DNA of 52,712 nucleotides from assembly GCF_016107575.1 (NCBI RefSeq), contig NZ_JABAST010000020.1:1-52712 (forward strand), written 5' to 3'. The position numbers and the translations under genes were made by a program. Origin of the DNA: Psychrobacter faecalis (GTDB taxonomy: Bacteria; Pseudomonadota; Gammaproteobacteria; Pseudomonadales; Moraxellaceae). The notes under the pieces are model-generated. The model did no database searches, was not told where the DNA came from, and worked only from the letters and a program-made list of their open reading frames with translations. Below, in pieces: positions 44,878 to 52,712 of this stretch (positions are counted from its first letter, which is position 1; each line of letters opens with the position of its first letter).

Positions 44878-45469
44878 TTTTATATTGTGACTCGCTAACG
44901 CTTACGGGGTGCGTTGATATAATCAATCGATTCATCAAAATATGGCGTAAAGGTTGTCAATAATAACAAAAATGAGTGGATATGAATAAAGGCTCAAAAT
45001 ACGACAATTACAATACTAAAAAACCGCTAAAAACTGTTCCTGCATAAATACGTCAAAACACGCTTACCTAAAAAATACCGTTACTTAAACTTGCTTAAAA
45101 TGGCGGTTTAAAATCTAAAAGCATTTAAAATGAATAGTCTAAAAAACGCTTTAAAAGTTGTTCGCTAAAATTGCGCTTGCACCAAAAATGCTACTCAATA
45201 ATATGGGCGTATTGTCATCTATTAAATCGGGCTAGAAATATACAGCGACACAGTTTAACACAGACCAGGCTCATCAAGCACAAGCTAGTGAATCTCGCAG
45301 GCATTTATTATCTGTATTGATGATTATTTCTTAGCCATGACATTTTTATCATTTTTTAACCAGCGCTTGCTTTGGCGCTCAATATGCAACTGGGCATAAT
45401 CATTAATAGTGGGGGCAATGGCTGTGCTTTTAAAGGGCTACCGATGATAAATAAAGTTTTGCCTAGCTA
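44878..45469. other. Intergenic region between dnaG and rpoD
   Basis: About 590 bp without a supported gene, AT-rich with many AAAA tracts at 44990-45180. It presumably carries rpoD promoters, since rpoD is usually driven both from upstream and from its own start. No terminator hairpin after dnaG was found. Confidence 0.4.
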
Positions 45470-47659
45470 TTAAGATTTCACCGTGGCCATTTGTGCTGAG
45501 CGTTCCGCGTGCTGTTCGCGTAGCCAATCATTCAATAACTGTGATTGCTTACGGACAATTGCCAGTTTTATGTTGTCTGGGTTTTTTACCAAGTCTTGAA
45601 TTTTTTTCTTCATGTGGCGTTCAAGAAGTTGACTGACCAGCTCTTCGACCAAGCCATCTAAACTTAAGATATTACGAGCAGTAAGGGCTTTATAAAAAGC
45701 GCCCCAATCACCGCTAAGCGTTTCTTGGGTGCTCGGTTTGACATTCGATAAAATAAAGTGCGCCGCAGCATTAGCGTCTTTTGGTAGATAATTAAGACAG
45801 CGCTTAATGGTGCTGACGATATCGAGCAGAGCATTATCTTGCAAATCTTCCCATGCCAGTGGACGCAATATATCAGCAGAGGCTTTTTGTTTAATATGCG
45901 CTGGTAGCTGCAGCTCATGAATACCTGCCTGCTGCCAAATGGCTTCGATAGGGTCATCGATTAAGGTGCGCGGCTGGAATAAAAAACACAGCTGCAGCTG
46001 CTGACTGATGGTCATCTCACCATCGAAATCTAACAGCGCATCTCTTGCGTCTTTGTTTTGATTGCGCCTGCCGCCAAGCTTTTGATAAATATCATTGTTC
46101 AACAGATAGCGAAAGCTGCTACCTTTCGGCAGGGCAGTGGTCAAGGCGCGCACTTGTGACATCAGCTTGGCTTTGCCTTCGACCAGACTTAAGTCATAAC
46201 GCTCACTCAAATAAGCAAAGATATATTGCGATAGCGGCATGGCATTGGCGATTTGCTCGCGCATGGCGTCCGCGCCCTGACTTTTGATAAAGGTATCAGG
46301 GTCATGGTTATTCGGTAGGGTTAAAAACCGCAGCTCTTTATCATCGCCAAGCACAGGCAGCGCGACTTCAAGCGTACGCCAAGCGGCTTTTTGCCCTGCG
46401 CTATCTCCATCGAAACTCAATGTCAGGGTAGGGTTTAATGTCAATAGCCGTGATATTTGGCTCTCATTAATCGCCGTACCCATCGACGCCACCGCACCAT
46501 AAATGCCGGCTTGATACAGGGCAATGACATCCATATAGCCTTCGACTACTAACCATTTATCAGCGCGCTGCTGGCGAGATTCATAGTAGCCATATAGGAC
46601 GTGCTGCTTATGAAAAACGGGCGAGTCAGAGGAGTTAATATATTTGGGTTTTACTTCGTCATCAAGCGCGCGACCGCCAAAACCAATGGTGCGACCTTGG
46701 TTATCGCGAATTGGGAAAATTACCCTGTCACGCAGTAGGTCATAGTCGCGCCCAGATTCTGATTGGCGTACCAAGCCTAGCGCTTTAAGCCCCTCGATAT
46801 CTTGCGGGAATTGATGCTCAAGATGCTGCCAACCAAAGGGCGCATAGCCGAGACCAAAAGCCTCAAAAATATCTTCGGTGATACCGCGCGATAAAAAGTA
46901 ATGCTTGGCATGCGGATGAGTGGTGAGATTATGCTGATAAAACTGCTGGATTTGCTCTAATAACTCGTAAAGGTTGCCGTCTTTATCAGAGACGCTAGTT
47001 TCATCATAAAGAGCAGTAGTATCAGCAGCACTACCACCACTGGTCAACCATGCAGGCGGATAACTATTATCGTCTTGATCGTTAGCACCTTGATAATGAG
47101 TATCGTAGTCATCGGCTGTATAAGGCATCGAATCATACGCGTCTAATGGCGGATAATTTTCATAATTATCATTATAAGTTGGCGGCTGCATATCAGCAGT
47201 TGGCAAGTTTGTGGACGTTAAATTGTCAGCTACGGGCTGGCTATGAAACGCTTGCGGTTGCATTGCCGCTGCCGATGTTGTTGGCTGAATAGCGAGTCTT
47301 GGCTTGGTTACCGGCTTAGCTTTTGGTTTAACGGGCGCGCGCTGATAGCTGACGTTTTGCTGCTCTTCTTTTGGCACTTCGATGCCCGTTTGTTTGGACA
47401 GCTCATTAACCGCTTCGATAAAGGTTAAGTTTTCATAGTCACGTAAAAAACTGATGGCATTACCACCAACGCTACAGCCAAAGCAGTGGTAGATGTTTTT
47501 TTGTGGATTGACATAAAAAGACGGCGATTTTTCGCCATGAAACGGGCAGCAGCCTTTGTACTCACTACCCGCACGTTTGAGCGTGGTATGACGCCCAATG
47601 ATACTGATTAAGTCAGCTTGGCTATTTAATTGTTCGAGAATATGGTTAGGAATGCTCAT
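45470..47659 (-). CDS. dnaG: DNA primase with long inter-domain linker
   Basis: Makes RNA primers at the replication fork with DnaB helicase. The zinc-binding domain has Cys37, His40, Cys58 and Cys61 (CCPFHGEKSPSF, IYHCFGCSVGG). The RNA polymerase core holds the TOPRIM motifs VVEGYMDVIALYQ (about 370) and LSFDGDSAGQKAA (about 415), and SPVFHKQHVLYGY. The C-terminal DnaB-binding part follows. Between zinc domain and core is a stretch of roughly 115 residues (about 108-225) rich in Pro, Ala, Tyr and Asp without recognisable structure. The protein is 729 residues against 581 in E. coli. Confidence 0.95.
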   Translation of the reverse strand: MSIPNHILEQLNSQADLISIIGRHTTLKRAGSEYKGCCPFHGEKSPSFYVNPQKNIYHCFGCSVGGNAISFLRDYENLTFIEAVNELSKQTGIEVPKEEQQNVSYQRAPVKPKAKPVTKPRLAIQPTTSAAAMQPQAFHSQPVADNLTSTNLPTADMQPPTYNDNYENYPPLDAYDSMPYTADDYDTHYQGANDQDDNSYPPAWLTSGGSAADTTALYDETSVSDKDGNLYELLEQIQQFYQHNLTTHPHAKHYFLSRGITEDIFEAFGLGYAPFGWQHLEHQFPQDIEGLKALGLVRQSESGRDYDLLRDRVIFPIRDNQGRTIGFGGRALDDEVKPKYINSSDSPVFHKQHVLYGYYESRQQRADKWLVVEGYMDVIALYQAGIYGAVASMGTAINESQISRLLTLNPTLTLSFDGDSAGQKAAWRTLEVALPVLGDDKELRFLTLPNNHDPDTFIKSQGADAMREQIANAMPLSQYIFAYLSERYDLSLVEGKAKLMSQVRALTTALPKGSSFRYLLNNDIYQKLGGRRNQNKDARDALLDFDGEMTISQQLQLCFLFQPRTLIDDPIEAIWQQAGIHELQLPAHIKQKASADILRPLAWEDLQDNALLDIVSTIKRCLNYLPKDANAAAHFILSNVKPSTQETLSGDWGAFYKALTARNILSLDGLVEELVSQLLERHMKKKIQDLVKNPDNIKLAIVRKQSQLLNDWLREQHAERSAQMATVKS

Positions 47660-47754
47660 ACAAAAAACAGTTTACCATAGGACGATTATATTAAGCATCG
47701 ACAATCAGCTACAAAAAACTGACAGTAGATAAAAATTATAAGAAGTAAAAACAG

Positions 47755-47789
47755 AAAAATAAGGCCAACAGAACGTTGACCTTATTTTT
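47755..47789 (-). terminator. Terminator after bamD
   Basis: AAAAATAAGG (47755-47764) pairs with CCTTATTTTT (47780-47789); inside it CAAC pairs with GTTG around AGAAC. T-runs exist on both strands. A second perfect hairpin, GCGTCTA-AAA-TAGACGC, lies at 47805-47821 between this and the bamD stop. Confidence 0.85.
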
Positions 47790-47834
47790 GATGATAGGTA
47801 CTAAGCGTCTAAAATAGACGCGAGCCGTATCAAT

Positions 47835-48998
47835 TTACTCAGCAGGTAATGTAGTACGGCGTACAGGATTCATGTTTTGTGGGTCGACATCGGCTTCTCT
47901 AGCAGTATCGCCAGTGCTCGATTGGCTCGTCACGCGCTCGGTCGATGCTTCAGGCAAACCTAAGCCTACATTGATACCACTATTGGCACGCTTAGGAGAC
48001 ATATTTAACGGTGCGTTAGCATTTGCTGCAGCCGCATTATCACTCGGCAATCTTAATTGATTGGCATTGCGAATCACTTGGGTTTTGGTGGCGCCATTGT
48101 AGTTACCTGACGCAACCGAGGTATCTTTATTAAAGCGGTTTAATTGTCCAAAGGTGAGTTTATTAAATAAAGTACGCTCACGTTTGGTATTGAGCTTGAC
48201 GCGTCCATCAGCGCTGAGCATGTTTGGATAGTTGATTTGCAATAGCGTCTTATACTCATTTGCTAAGTCATTAAGACCGAGCTTTTCATGGCTATAAGCC
48301 AATACGGCGAGGGCATCAGGCACAGATTCACTTAATGGATAATATTGGAATACCCATTTAGCTCGGTTGACCGCAGCGACATAGGCTTCACGCTCGACAT
48401 ACCAGTTGGCTGCACTCATCTCGCTTTCGGCAAACTGATTATAGATAAAGGTCATACGCTGAGCAGCATCGGGCGCGTAAGGACTGTTTGGGTATTTATT
48501 GATAAGCTCTTGGAAGTTAGCAAAGGCAATACGCAAATAGGCGGTATCACGCTCAGCTTGATTGAGCTTAAACAATTTTAGACCTTCAGACGAGCCTTGC
48601 ATATTGGCCACGCCGCGCACGTAGTAAGCATAGCTGACTTGCGGATTAGAAGGATATAGGCTAATAAATTGCTCAGCGCTGGCCGCAGCCGCCTCGAACT
48701 TCCCACTTTCGTATTGGGCGTACATCACATCAAGCAAGGCTTGTTCGGCATATTGTCCCGTTGGATAAAAAGTGCGCAGATTGTTCAAATCTTCGATAGC
48801 TTGCGTATAGCGACCCTTATCAATCTGAGCGATGGCGTCATTATAATAACCTTGCTCAGACTTCTCAGCAGTGGCAACCGCATCCACGTCTTTACCGCCA
48901 GTTAGGTTTTTAAACGTTTGACAACCCACCAAGTTGACGCTTAACGCCAGTAAGGTGATTGAGGACAGTTTGATAAACGTATTGCCAACAGCTTGCAT
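47835..48998 (-). CDS. bamD: Outer membrane assembly lipoprotein BamD, C-terminally extended
   Basis: Essential lipoprotein of the BAM complex that inserts beta-barrel proteins in the outer membrane. The signal peptide ends at lipobox LVGC (Cys near residue 26 from this start). TPR motifs follow: YYNDAIAQIDKGRYTQAIEDL, YAEQALLDVMYAQYESGKFEAA and VSYAYYVRGVANM, covering the usual 220 residues. After that the protein continues about 120 residues, Asn/Ala/Thr-rich and without recognisable domain (E. coli BamD has 245 residues, here 387). ATG 48998 has GGAG upstream and starts a normal signal peptide; the frame opens six codons earlier. It is divergent from rluD, as in E. coli. Confidence 0.95.
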   Translation of the reverse strand: MQAVGNTFIKLSSITLLALSVNLVGCQTFKNLTGGKDVDAVATAEKSEQGYYNDAIAQIDKGRYTQAIEDLNNLRTFYPTGQYAEQALLDVMYAQYESGKFEAAAASAEQFISLYPSNPQVSYAYYVRGVANMQGSSEGLKLFKLNQAERDTAYLRIAFANFQELINKYPNSPYAPDAAQRMTFIYNQFAESEMSAANWYVEREAYVAAVNRAKWVFQYYPLSESVPDALAVLAYSHEKLGLNDLANEYKTLLQINYPNMLSADGRVKLNTKRERTLFNKLTFGQLNRFNKDTSVASGNYNGATKTQVIRNANQLRLPSDNAAAANANAPLNMSPKRANSGINVGLGLPEASTERVTSQSSTGDTAREADVDPQNMNPVRRTTLPAE

Positions 48999-49677
48999 AC
49001 TTCTTCTCCGACACAAGACGCGTAATAGCAGCGACGCTATTAGGCTAAATTATAAAAGGGTAATAAGGGTAATAATAAAAAACGATGCTGGCGGCATCCA
49101 TTAACGGTCGGCTACTAAGTAAGCGCTAGCAATTAGCGCACTTATTATCCACATCGTTTTATCAAATGCAGTTTTGCCAATATTAATAAAATAAATTATT
49201 TTAAAAGTTCTTATTTTAAAAATCAGTGCCATAGCATACAGCAAAACAACGCTTACTTTATAGAATAACGCATGCTTCGTCTATTTTTTCGTTATCTATT
49301 TTGTAGTTAAAGGCCTAATGCTTTATCTGTGTTAGCTTCGGTCTGTAGTTTAGCATGAGCCGTCGTCACGAGCGATATTGAATATGGCTGACAAGGACAA
49401 ATATACAGTAAATTACAGCCATGTCATATTTTAGAGAGCTAATCTACCAAACAATGCCATCGGCTGGCGGCTTAACTTTTATCACTTTTCATAGATTTTT
49501 AACACGGCTCACCACCTTTGAAAAGAAGGTAACGATAAAATCGCAGATAACACGCAGCTTCTGTAGGGCTTAGGCGCTTGGCATGTTACACTATGACGAT
49601 ATAACTGCTGCTTTTTTCGACCGTCCTTATTTTTGCTGGTCTGTAAGCGCCAGTCCACTTTCTTATCTCGTTTTCTT
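48999..49677. other. Divergent promoter region between bamD and rluD
   Basis: About 680 bp without a supported gene other than the structured palindrome at 49079-49160. It should carry promoters for both directions; I cannot pick hexamers with confidence. Confidence 0.4.
49079..49160. other. Nested palindromic element upstream of bamD
   Basis: Outer arms AAAACGATG (49079-49087) and CATCGTTTT (49152-49160) are perfectly complementary. Within them lies an inner hairpin with GCGCTA (49123-49128) and TAGCGC (49134-49139), extendable to AAG/CTT with one bulged A. No T-run follows. It could be a structured RNA leader of bamD or a small repeat. Confidence 0.5.
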
Positions 49678-50952
49678 ATGAAGTCGGCTTATAAAGCTGT
49701 AAGTGACTTTGCCCTATATCAATCCGCTATGAATAATGATGCTATGACGACCAATTCCCTTAAGAAACAACCGTTAGATACCGATATATCAGCACAAGAG
49801 TTACCAATGCCAAATGAATTATTAAATGACCATCAGCGCGCGCTTGATGAGCAAACGCCGGACATATCCAATGATGAGTTGGATGAATTGGTCGATGACG
49901 ATATTGTCGACGATGAAGATGAATACGAAGACGAATACGAAGACGAAGACAGTGAGGATTCAGTCGTAGTTGCTGGGCAAGCGGTTCCGGTCGTTATTGA
50001 TGTCACGCATACCGTCATAGAAGACGAAGCGGGCTTACGTATTGATAAACTGGCATCAAAAGTATTTGCCGATTTCTCGCGTGCCCAGCTGCAAGGCTGG
50101 ATTACTGATGGCAGCTTGCTTTATAACGGGACGGTACAAAAACCGAAAATTCGTGTCAAAGCAGGTGATGTCTTGCATTTATCGACGACACTGCAGCAGC
50201 ATAGCGAAGATCAGCCAGAAAATATCGATATCGAAGTTGTCTATGAAGATGATGATGTCCTAGTGATTAACAAACCTGTCGGTATGGTTGTCCATCCGGG
50301 CGCTGGCAATCAGACCGGCACTTTGGTCAATGCGCTTCTCTATCATTATCCGCAGCAGCACCACTTGCCGCGGGCTGGATTGGTACACCGCATTGACAAA
50401 GACACCTCGGGACTGCTGTTAATTGGTAAAACCAAGCCTACGCAAATGGCTTTAATGGAGCAGTTAAAGGACAAATCTGTCTATCGTCATTACCAATGTG
50501 TGGTTGCAGGGGATGCGGCAAGTTTACTGCGTCATCGCCGTATTGACGCGCCGATTGGTCGCCATCGCAATCAACGTACCAAAATGACGGTGATGACGGC
50601 AGGGCGTGAAGCGGTTACGCATTTATTGAATGTCACACCGCTGAACGATAACTATTGCCTATTAGACGTCGGTCTTGAAACGGGGCGTACCCATCAGATT
50701 CGTGTGCATCTAAGCCACATTACCTATCCGATAGTCGGTGACCGTGTCTACGGTGGGCGTCGTCAATTGCGAGCAGGCTTAACAGAAGCGCAGCGTCAGG
50801 CAATCAATAATTTCCCGCGTCAAGCATTGCATGCTTATACTTTAGGTTTCGTGCATCCAACGACTGGTGAAGATATCGAAGTTACCACGCCAATCCCTGA
50901 AGACATGCAGCAATTGATGGCGGTGTTAAGCGAAGGTTATGACGAAGAATAA
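49678..50952 (+). CDS. rluD: 23S rRNA pseudouridine synthase RluD with acidic N-terminal extension
   Basis: Converts uridines 1911, 1915 and 1917 (E. coli numbering) of helix 69 of 23S rRNA to pseudouridine. The S4 RNA-binding domain (LRIDKLASKVFADFSRAQLQ) begins about 120 residues in, and the catalytic domain has VINKPVGMVVHPGAGN and the catalytic Asp in LVHRIDKDTSGLLL (near 240), then ETGRTHQIRVHLSH. The extension before S4 is strongly acidic, with repeated DEYED units. E. coli RluD has 326 residues. The start is unsure: ATG 49678 is used, TTG 49633 and ATG 49729 are possible, none with a clear ribosome site. Confidence 0.92.
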   Translation: MKSAYKAVSDFALYQSAMNNDAMTTNSLKKQPLDTDISAQELPMPNELLNDHQRALDEQTPDISNDELDELVDDDIVDDEDEYEDEYEDEDSEDSVVVAGQAVPVVIDVTHTVIEDEAGLRIDKLASKVFADFSRAQLQGWITDGSLLYNGTVQKPKIRVKAGDVLHLSTTLQQHSEDQPENIDIEVVYEDDDVLVINKPVGMVVHPGAGNQTGTLVNALLYHYPQQHHLPRAGLVHRIDKDTSGLLLIGKTKPTQMALMEQLKDKSVYRHYQCVVAGDAASLLRHRRIDAPIGRHRNQRTKMTVMTAGREAVTHLLNVTPLNDNYCLLDVGLETGRTHQIRVHLSHITYPIVGDRVYGGRRQLRAGLTEAQRQAINNFPRQALHAYTLGFVHPTTGEDIEVTTPIPEDMQQLMAVLSEGYDEE

Positions 50953-51043
50953 AATCTGATGAGCTCTATTAAATAATGACATTCGTCTGGTAACAATCTG
51001 GCTGTAATGCTCTAATAATAACGATAAGACTGGTGCACTGACC

Positions 51044-51916
51044 ATGCCTAACATAACAAACAATCTGCCTGTCACCTTAGTTGCTCAGCTTGATGACGTG
51101 ACGGTTTTTCAAACGGCAGCTTTTAGCAGCGATGATAGTGAAGCGGCTAATGAGGTAGATAATCAGGCAAATTATGGTGCGCTAAATTTAGGCTTGCATG
51201 TCAATGATAACGCCAAAACAGTCTTAAACAATCGCATGCGTCTATTAACGGCGATTAATGAGCAATTAGCGGCGGGGCAGCGTGCGCCAATTAATAGCTT
51301 GCACTGGCTCAATCAAGTTCATGGGCAGCAGGTTTATGATGTCGATGCGACGGCGCTACCTATACGCCCGCTAGATGCCGATGCCATGGTCAGTCAGCAG
51401 GCGGACTTGGGGCTTGCGATTATGACCGCCGATTGCGTACCGTTAGTTTTATACCAGCCCGCAACGGGGCAGATAGCTGCTATCCATGCAGGCTGGCAAG
51501 GGCTGGCGTGCGGCGTCATAAAGGCAACCGCCGAGCGCTTTGATGCTGATAAACCAATCACGGCATGGATTGGCGTCTGTATCAGTCAAGAAAATTATGA
51601 AGTCGGCAGCCAAGTACGAGATAAGTTGCTCGCAGGCTGTGTAGATAATCAAGTCTTGTCATCACAGCATCTTGAAAGCTTTGAACAACGTTATGTCTTA
51701 GCATCTGTAGCGGACAAGATTAAACTGAACCTGCCAAAGCTTGCCGCTGACCAATTAAGTGCAGCAGGCATTACCGTTAGCAATCAATCCGAAATACCTT
51801 GCAGCTATGCGGATTCGCATTATTATTCTTATCGACGTCAAACGCATCTTGGCCAGCCTGCAACCGGACGTATGGCATTGATTATTACCCGTAGCGCTTC
51901 TAGAGAGTTGGCTTGA
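51044..51916 (+). CDS. pgeF: PgeF/YfiH family purine nucleoside phosphorylase (polyphenol oxidase family)
   Basis: Metal-binding protein of the YfiH/LACC1 family. Members have purine nucleoside phosphorylase and adenosine deaminase activity in vitro, and E. coli PgeF edits misincorporated L-Ser in peptidoglycan precursors. Ligand residues are in LHWLNQVHGQQV (His), MTADCVPLVLY (Cys) and AAIHAGWQGLACGVI (His). The central NYGALNLGLHVNDN is the usual N-terminal signature. 290 residues against 243 in E. coli, with a longer N-terminal part. It follows rluD by 91 bp, as in the rluD-pgeF-clpB order. Confidence 0.92.
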   Translation: MPNITNNLPVTLVAQLDDVTVFQTAAFSSDDSEAANEVDNQANYGALNLGLHVNDNAKTVLNNRMRLLTAINEQLAAGQRAPINSLHWLNQVHGQQVYDVDATALPIRPLDADAMVSQQADLGLAIMTADCVPLVLYQPATGQIAAIHAGWQGLACGVIKATAERFDADKPITAWIGVCISQENYEVGSQVRDKLLAGCVDNQVLSSQHLESFEQRYVLASVADKIKLNLPKLAADQLSAAGITVSNQSEIPCSYADSHYYSYRRQTHLGQPATGRMALIITRSASRELA

Positions 51917-51973
51917 TTCAGCTCTTGAGCTTCTATTTTTATTTCATTTTTAATTGTCATTATTAGAGTTCGT

Positions 51974-52603
51974 ATGAATACACCTGACACACCGCCTGCC
52001 ATTTTAGAGCATGAGAACAATCTCGCTAATATATCGATGGCGGTTATTTATCATAGTAATTATGGGCATACCAAACGCGTTGCCGAAGCAGTGGTGACGG
52101 GCGCGCGTCAACAATTACCAGATTCGCAGGTTAAAGCGGTCGATGTGCATGACGTTGATTGGGATTTTGTCGATCAGGCGGATTTATTGGTGTTTGGTAG
52201 TGCCGTGTATATGGGCAGCGTGACCGCAGGCTTTAAGACTTTTATGGATGAGACTTCTAAGCGTTGGTATCACCGTAAATGGGAAGGCAAGTGGGCCGCA
52301 GGTTTTGCCAATTCGGGCGGTCTGAGTGGTGATAAGCTTGCCGTCCTGCAGCAGATTTGTCTTTATGCCATGCAGCACGGAATGAATTGGATCGGTTTAC
52401 CACTGATGCCAACAGGACATGAAGCGCATGATTTAAATCGTCTTTCGAGCTTTCTGGGTTTGATGACGCAGTCGCTAGATGGACCGCCTGAAGTCACGCC
52501 TGGCGCAGGCGATATTGATACCGCCATTTGGTTTGGCGATCATTTGGCCAAGACCATTATCAAGCATCAGCCCAAACAACAAATAGTCATTGCAGAAGAT
52601 TAA
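51974..52603 (+). CDS. Flavodoxin-fold NAD(P)H:quinone oxidoreductase-like protein
   Basis: 209 residues. The FMN-phosphate loop is at IYHSNYGHTKRVAEAV (near residue 32); LVFGSAVYMGSVTAGFKTFMDE and WAAGFANSGGLSGDKLAVL are the further flavin-binding segments of the flavodoxin_2/WrbA-like group. The first 20 residues are hydrophilic and not part of the fold. In family members such proteins reduce quinones by two electrons; the exact substrate is unknown. It follows pgeF by 57 bp and may be co-transcribed. Typical rluD-pgeF clusters continue with clpB, which is not in view. Confidence 0.82.
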   Translation: MNTPDTPPAILEHENNLANISMAVIYHSNYGHTKRVAEAVVTGARQQLPDSQVKAVDVHDVDWDFVDQADLLVFGSAVYMGSVTAGFKTFMDETSKRWYHRKWEGKWAAGFANSGGLSGDKLAVLQQICLYAMQHGMNWIGLPLMPTGHEAHDLNRLSSFLGLMTQSLDGPPEVTPGAGDIDTAIWFGDHLAKTIIKHQPKQQIVIAED

Positions 52604-52712
52604 AGTTAAATATTTCTATTGATTATTAATAATACCAAACCCAACAATTAAAGTTGTGCCCAAGCACGAGCAGTTAACGACCGAATTCTTTGTGGCTGTT
52701 TAAGCAAATTAT

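Noticed and set aside
45324..45437. Plausible-looking protein tail (reads TINDYAQLHIERQSKRW) on the minus strand after dnaG
   Set aside because: Bounded by stop codons with no start codon, no ribosome site and no recognised family; perhaps a remnant, but not supportable as a gene.
49833..50018. Serine-rich frame antisense to rluD
   Set aside because: Mirror of the DEYED-rich acidic segment of RluD, with no independent support.
1..52712. CRISPR arrays, tRNA or rRNA genes, phage structural genes, replication origin
   Set aside because: None seen: no regularly spaced repeats with unique spacers, no cloverleaf-like sequences, and no phage or replication-initiation genes by reading the frames.

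Overview
The window reads as chromosomal DNA of a moderately AT-rich gammaproteobacterium of the Moraxellaceae, most likely Psychrobacter. This is inferred from protein resemblance and gene order (gpsA-sixA-gspL-gspM, cvpA-purF, nif3 divergent from degS, dnaG-rpoD, bamD divergent from rluD-pgeF); no database search was possible. Almost all of it is core housekeeping sequence. There is no rRNA, tRNA or CRISPR array.

Layout: 1-127, 3' end of an IS200/IS605-type tnpB with its right end. 364-8974, pncB, exonuclease VII (xseA, xseB), a small lipoprotein, an alpha/beta hydrolase, zapE, a nitroreductase, gpsA and sixA. 9095-15129, gspL-gspM, a DUF4870-type membrane protein, pyrD, cvpA, purF. 15366-21911 (minus), azlCD, a MATE exporter, secDF and yajC. 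22424-29089, a CNNM/CBS membrane protein, an NTF2-like secreted protein, and two convergent lytic transglycosylases (a seven-LysM MltD and an MltF-like protein). 29090-30169 holds only doubtful small ORFs. 30170-33187, nif3, degS, and the ferredoxin gene yfaE. 33334-39388, the class Ia ribonucleotide reductase genes, with nrdA and nrdB separated by about 2.6 kb of accessory DNA (a relBE-like toxin-antitoxin operon with a third gene, plus an AT-rich membrane protein gene). 39938-42140, ybeD, a methyltransferase, and tenA under a TPP riboswitch. 42269-47659, a headless TetR-type gene, rpoD, dnaG. 47835-52603, bamD divergent from rluD-pgeF and a flavodoxin.

Two things look most worth following. 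First, three copies of a 62-74 bp structured repeat (1962-2035, 15255-15316, 42699-42764) share loop motifs, while the bases forming their outer stems differ in a compensatory way. One copy supplies the start of the headless TetR-type frame. Second, the third gene of the toxin-antitoxin operon ends in a 29-residue tail that aligns without gaps to the tail of the Phd/YefM-type antitoxin in the same operon (12 of 29 identical). It may be a second toxin-binding protein. Several housekeeping proteins also carry long low-complexity extensions or linkers (GpsA, SecF, DnaG, BamD, RluD, MltD).
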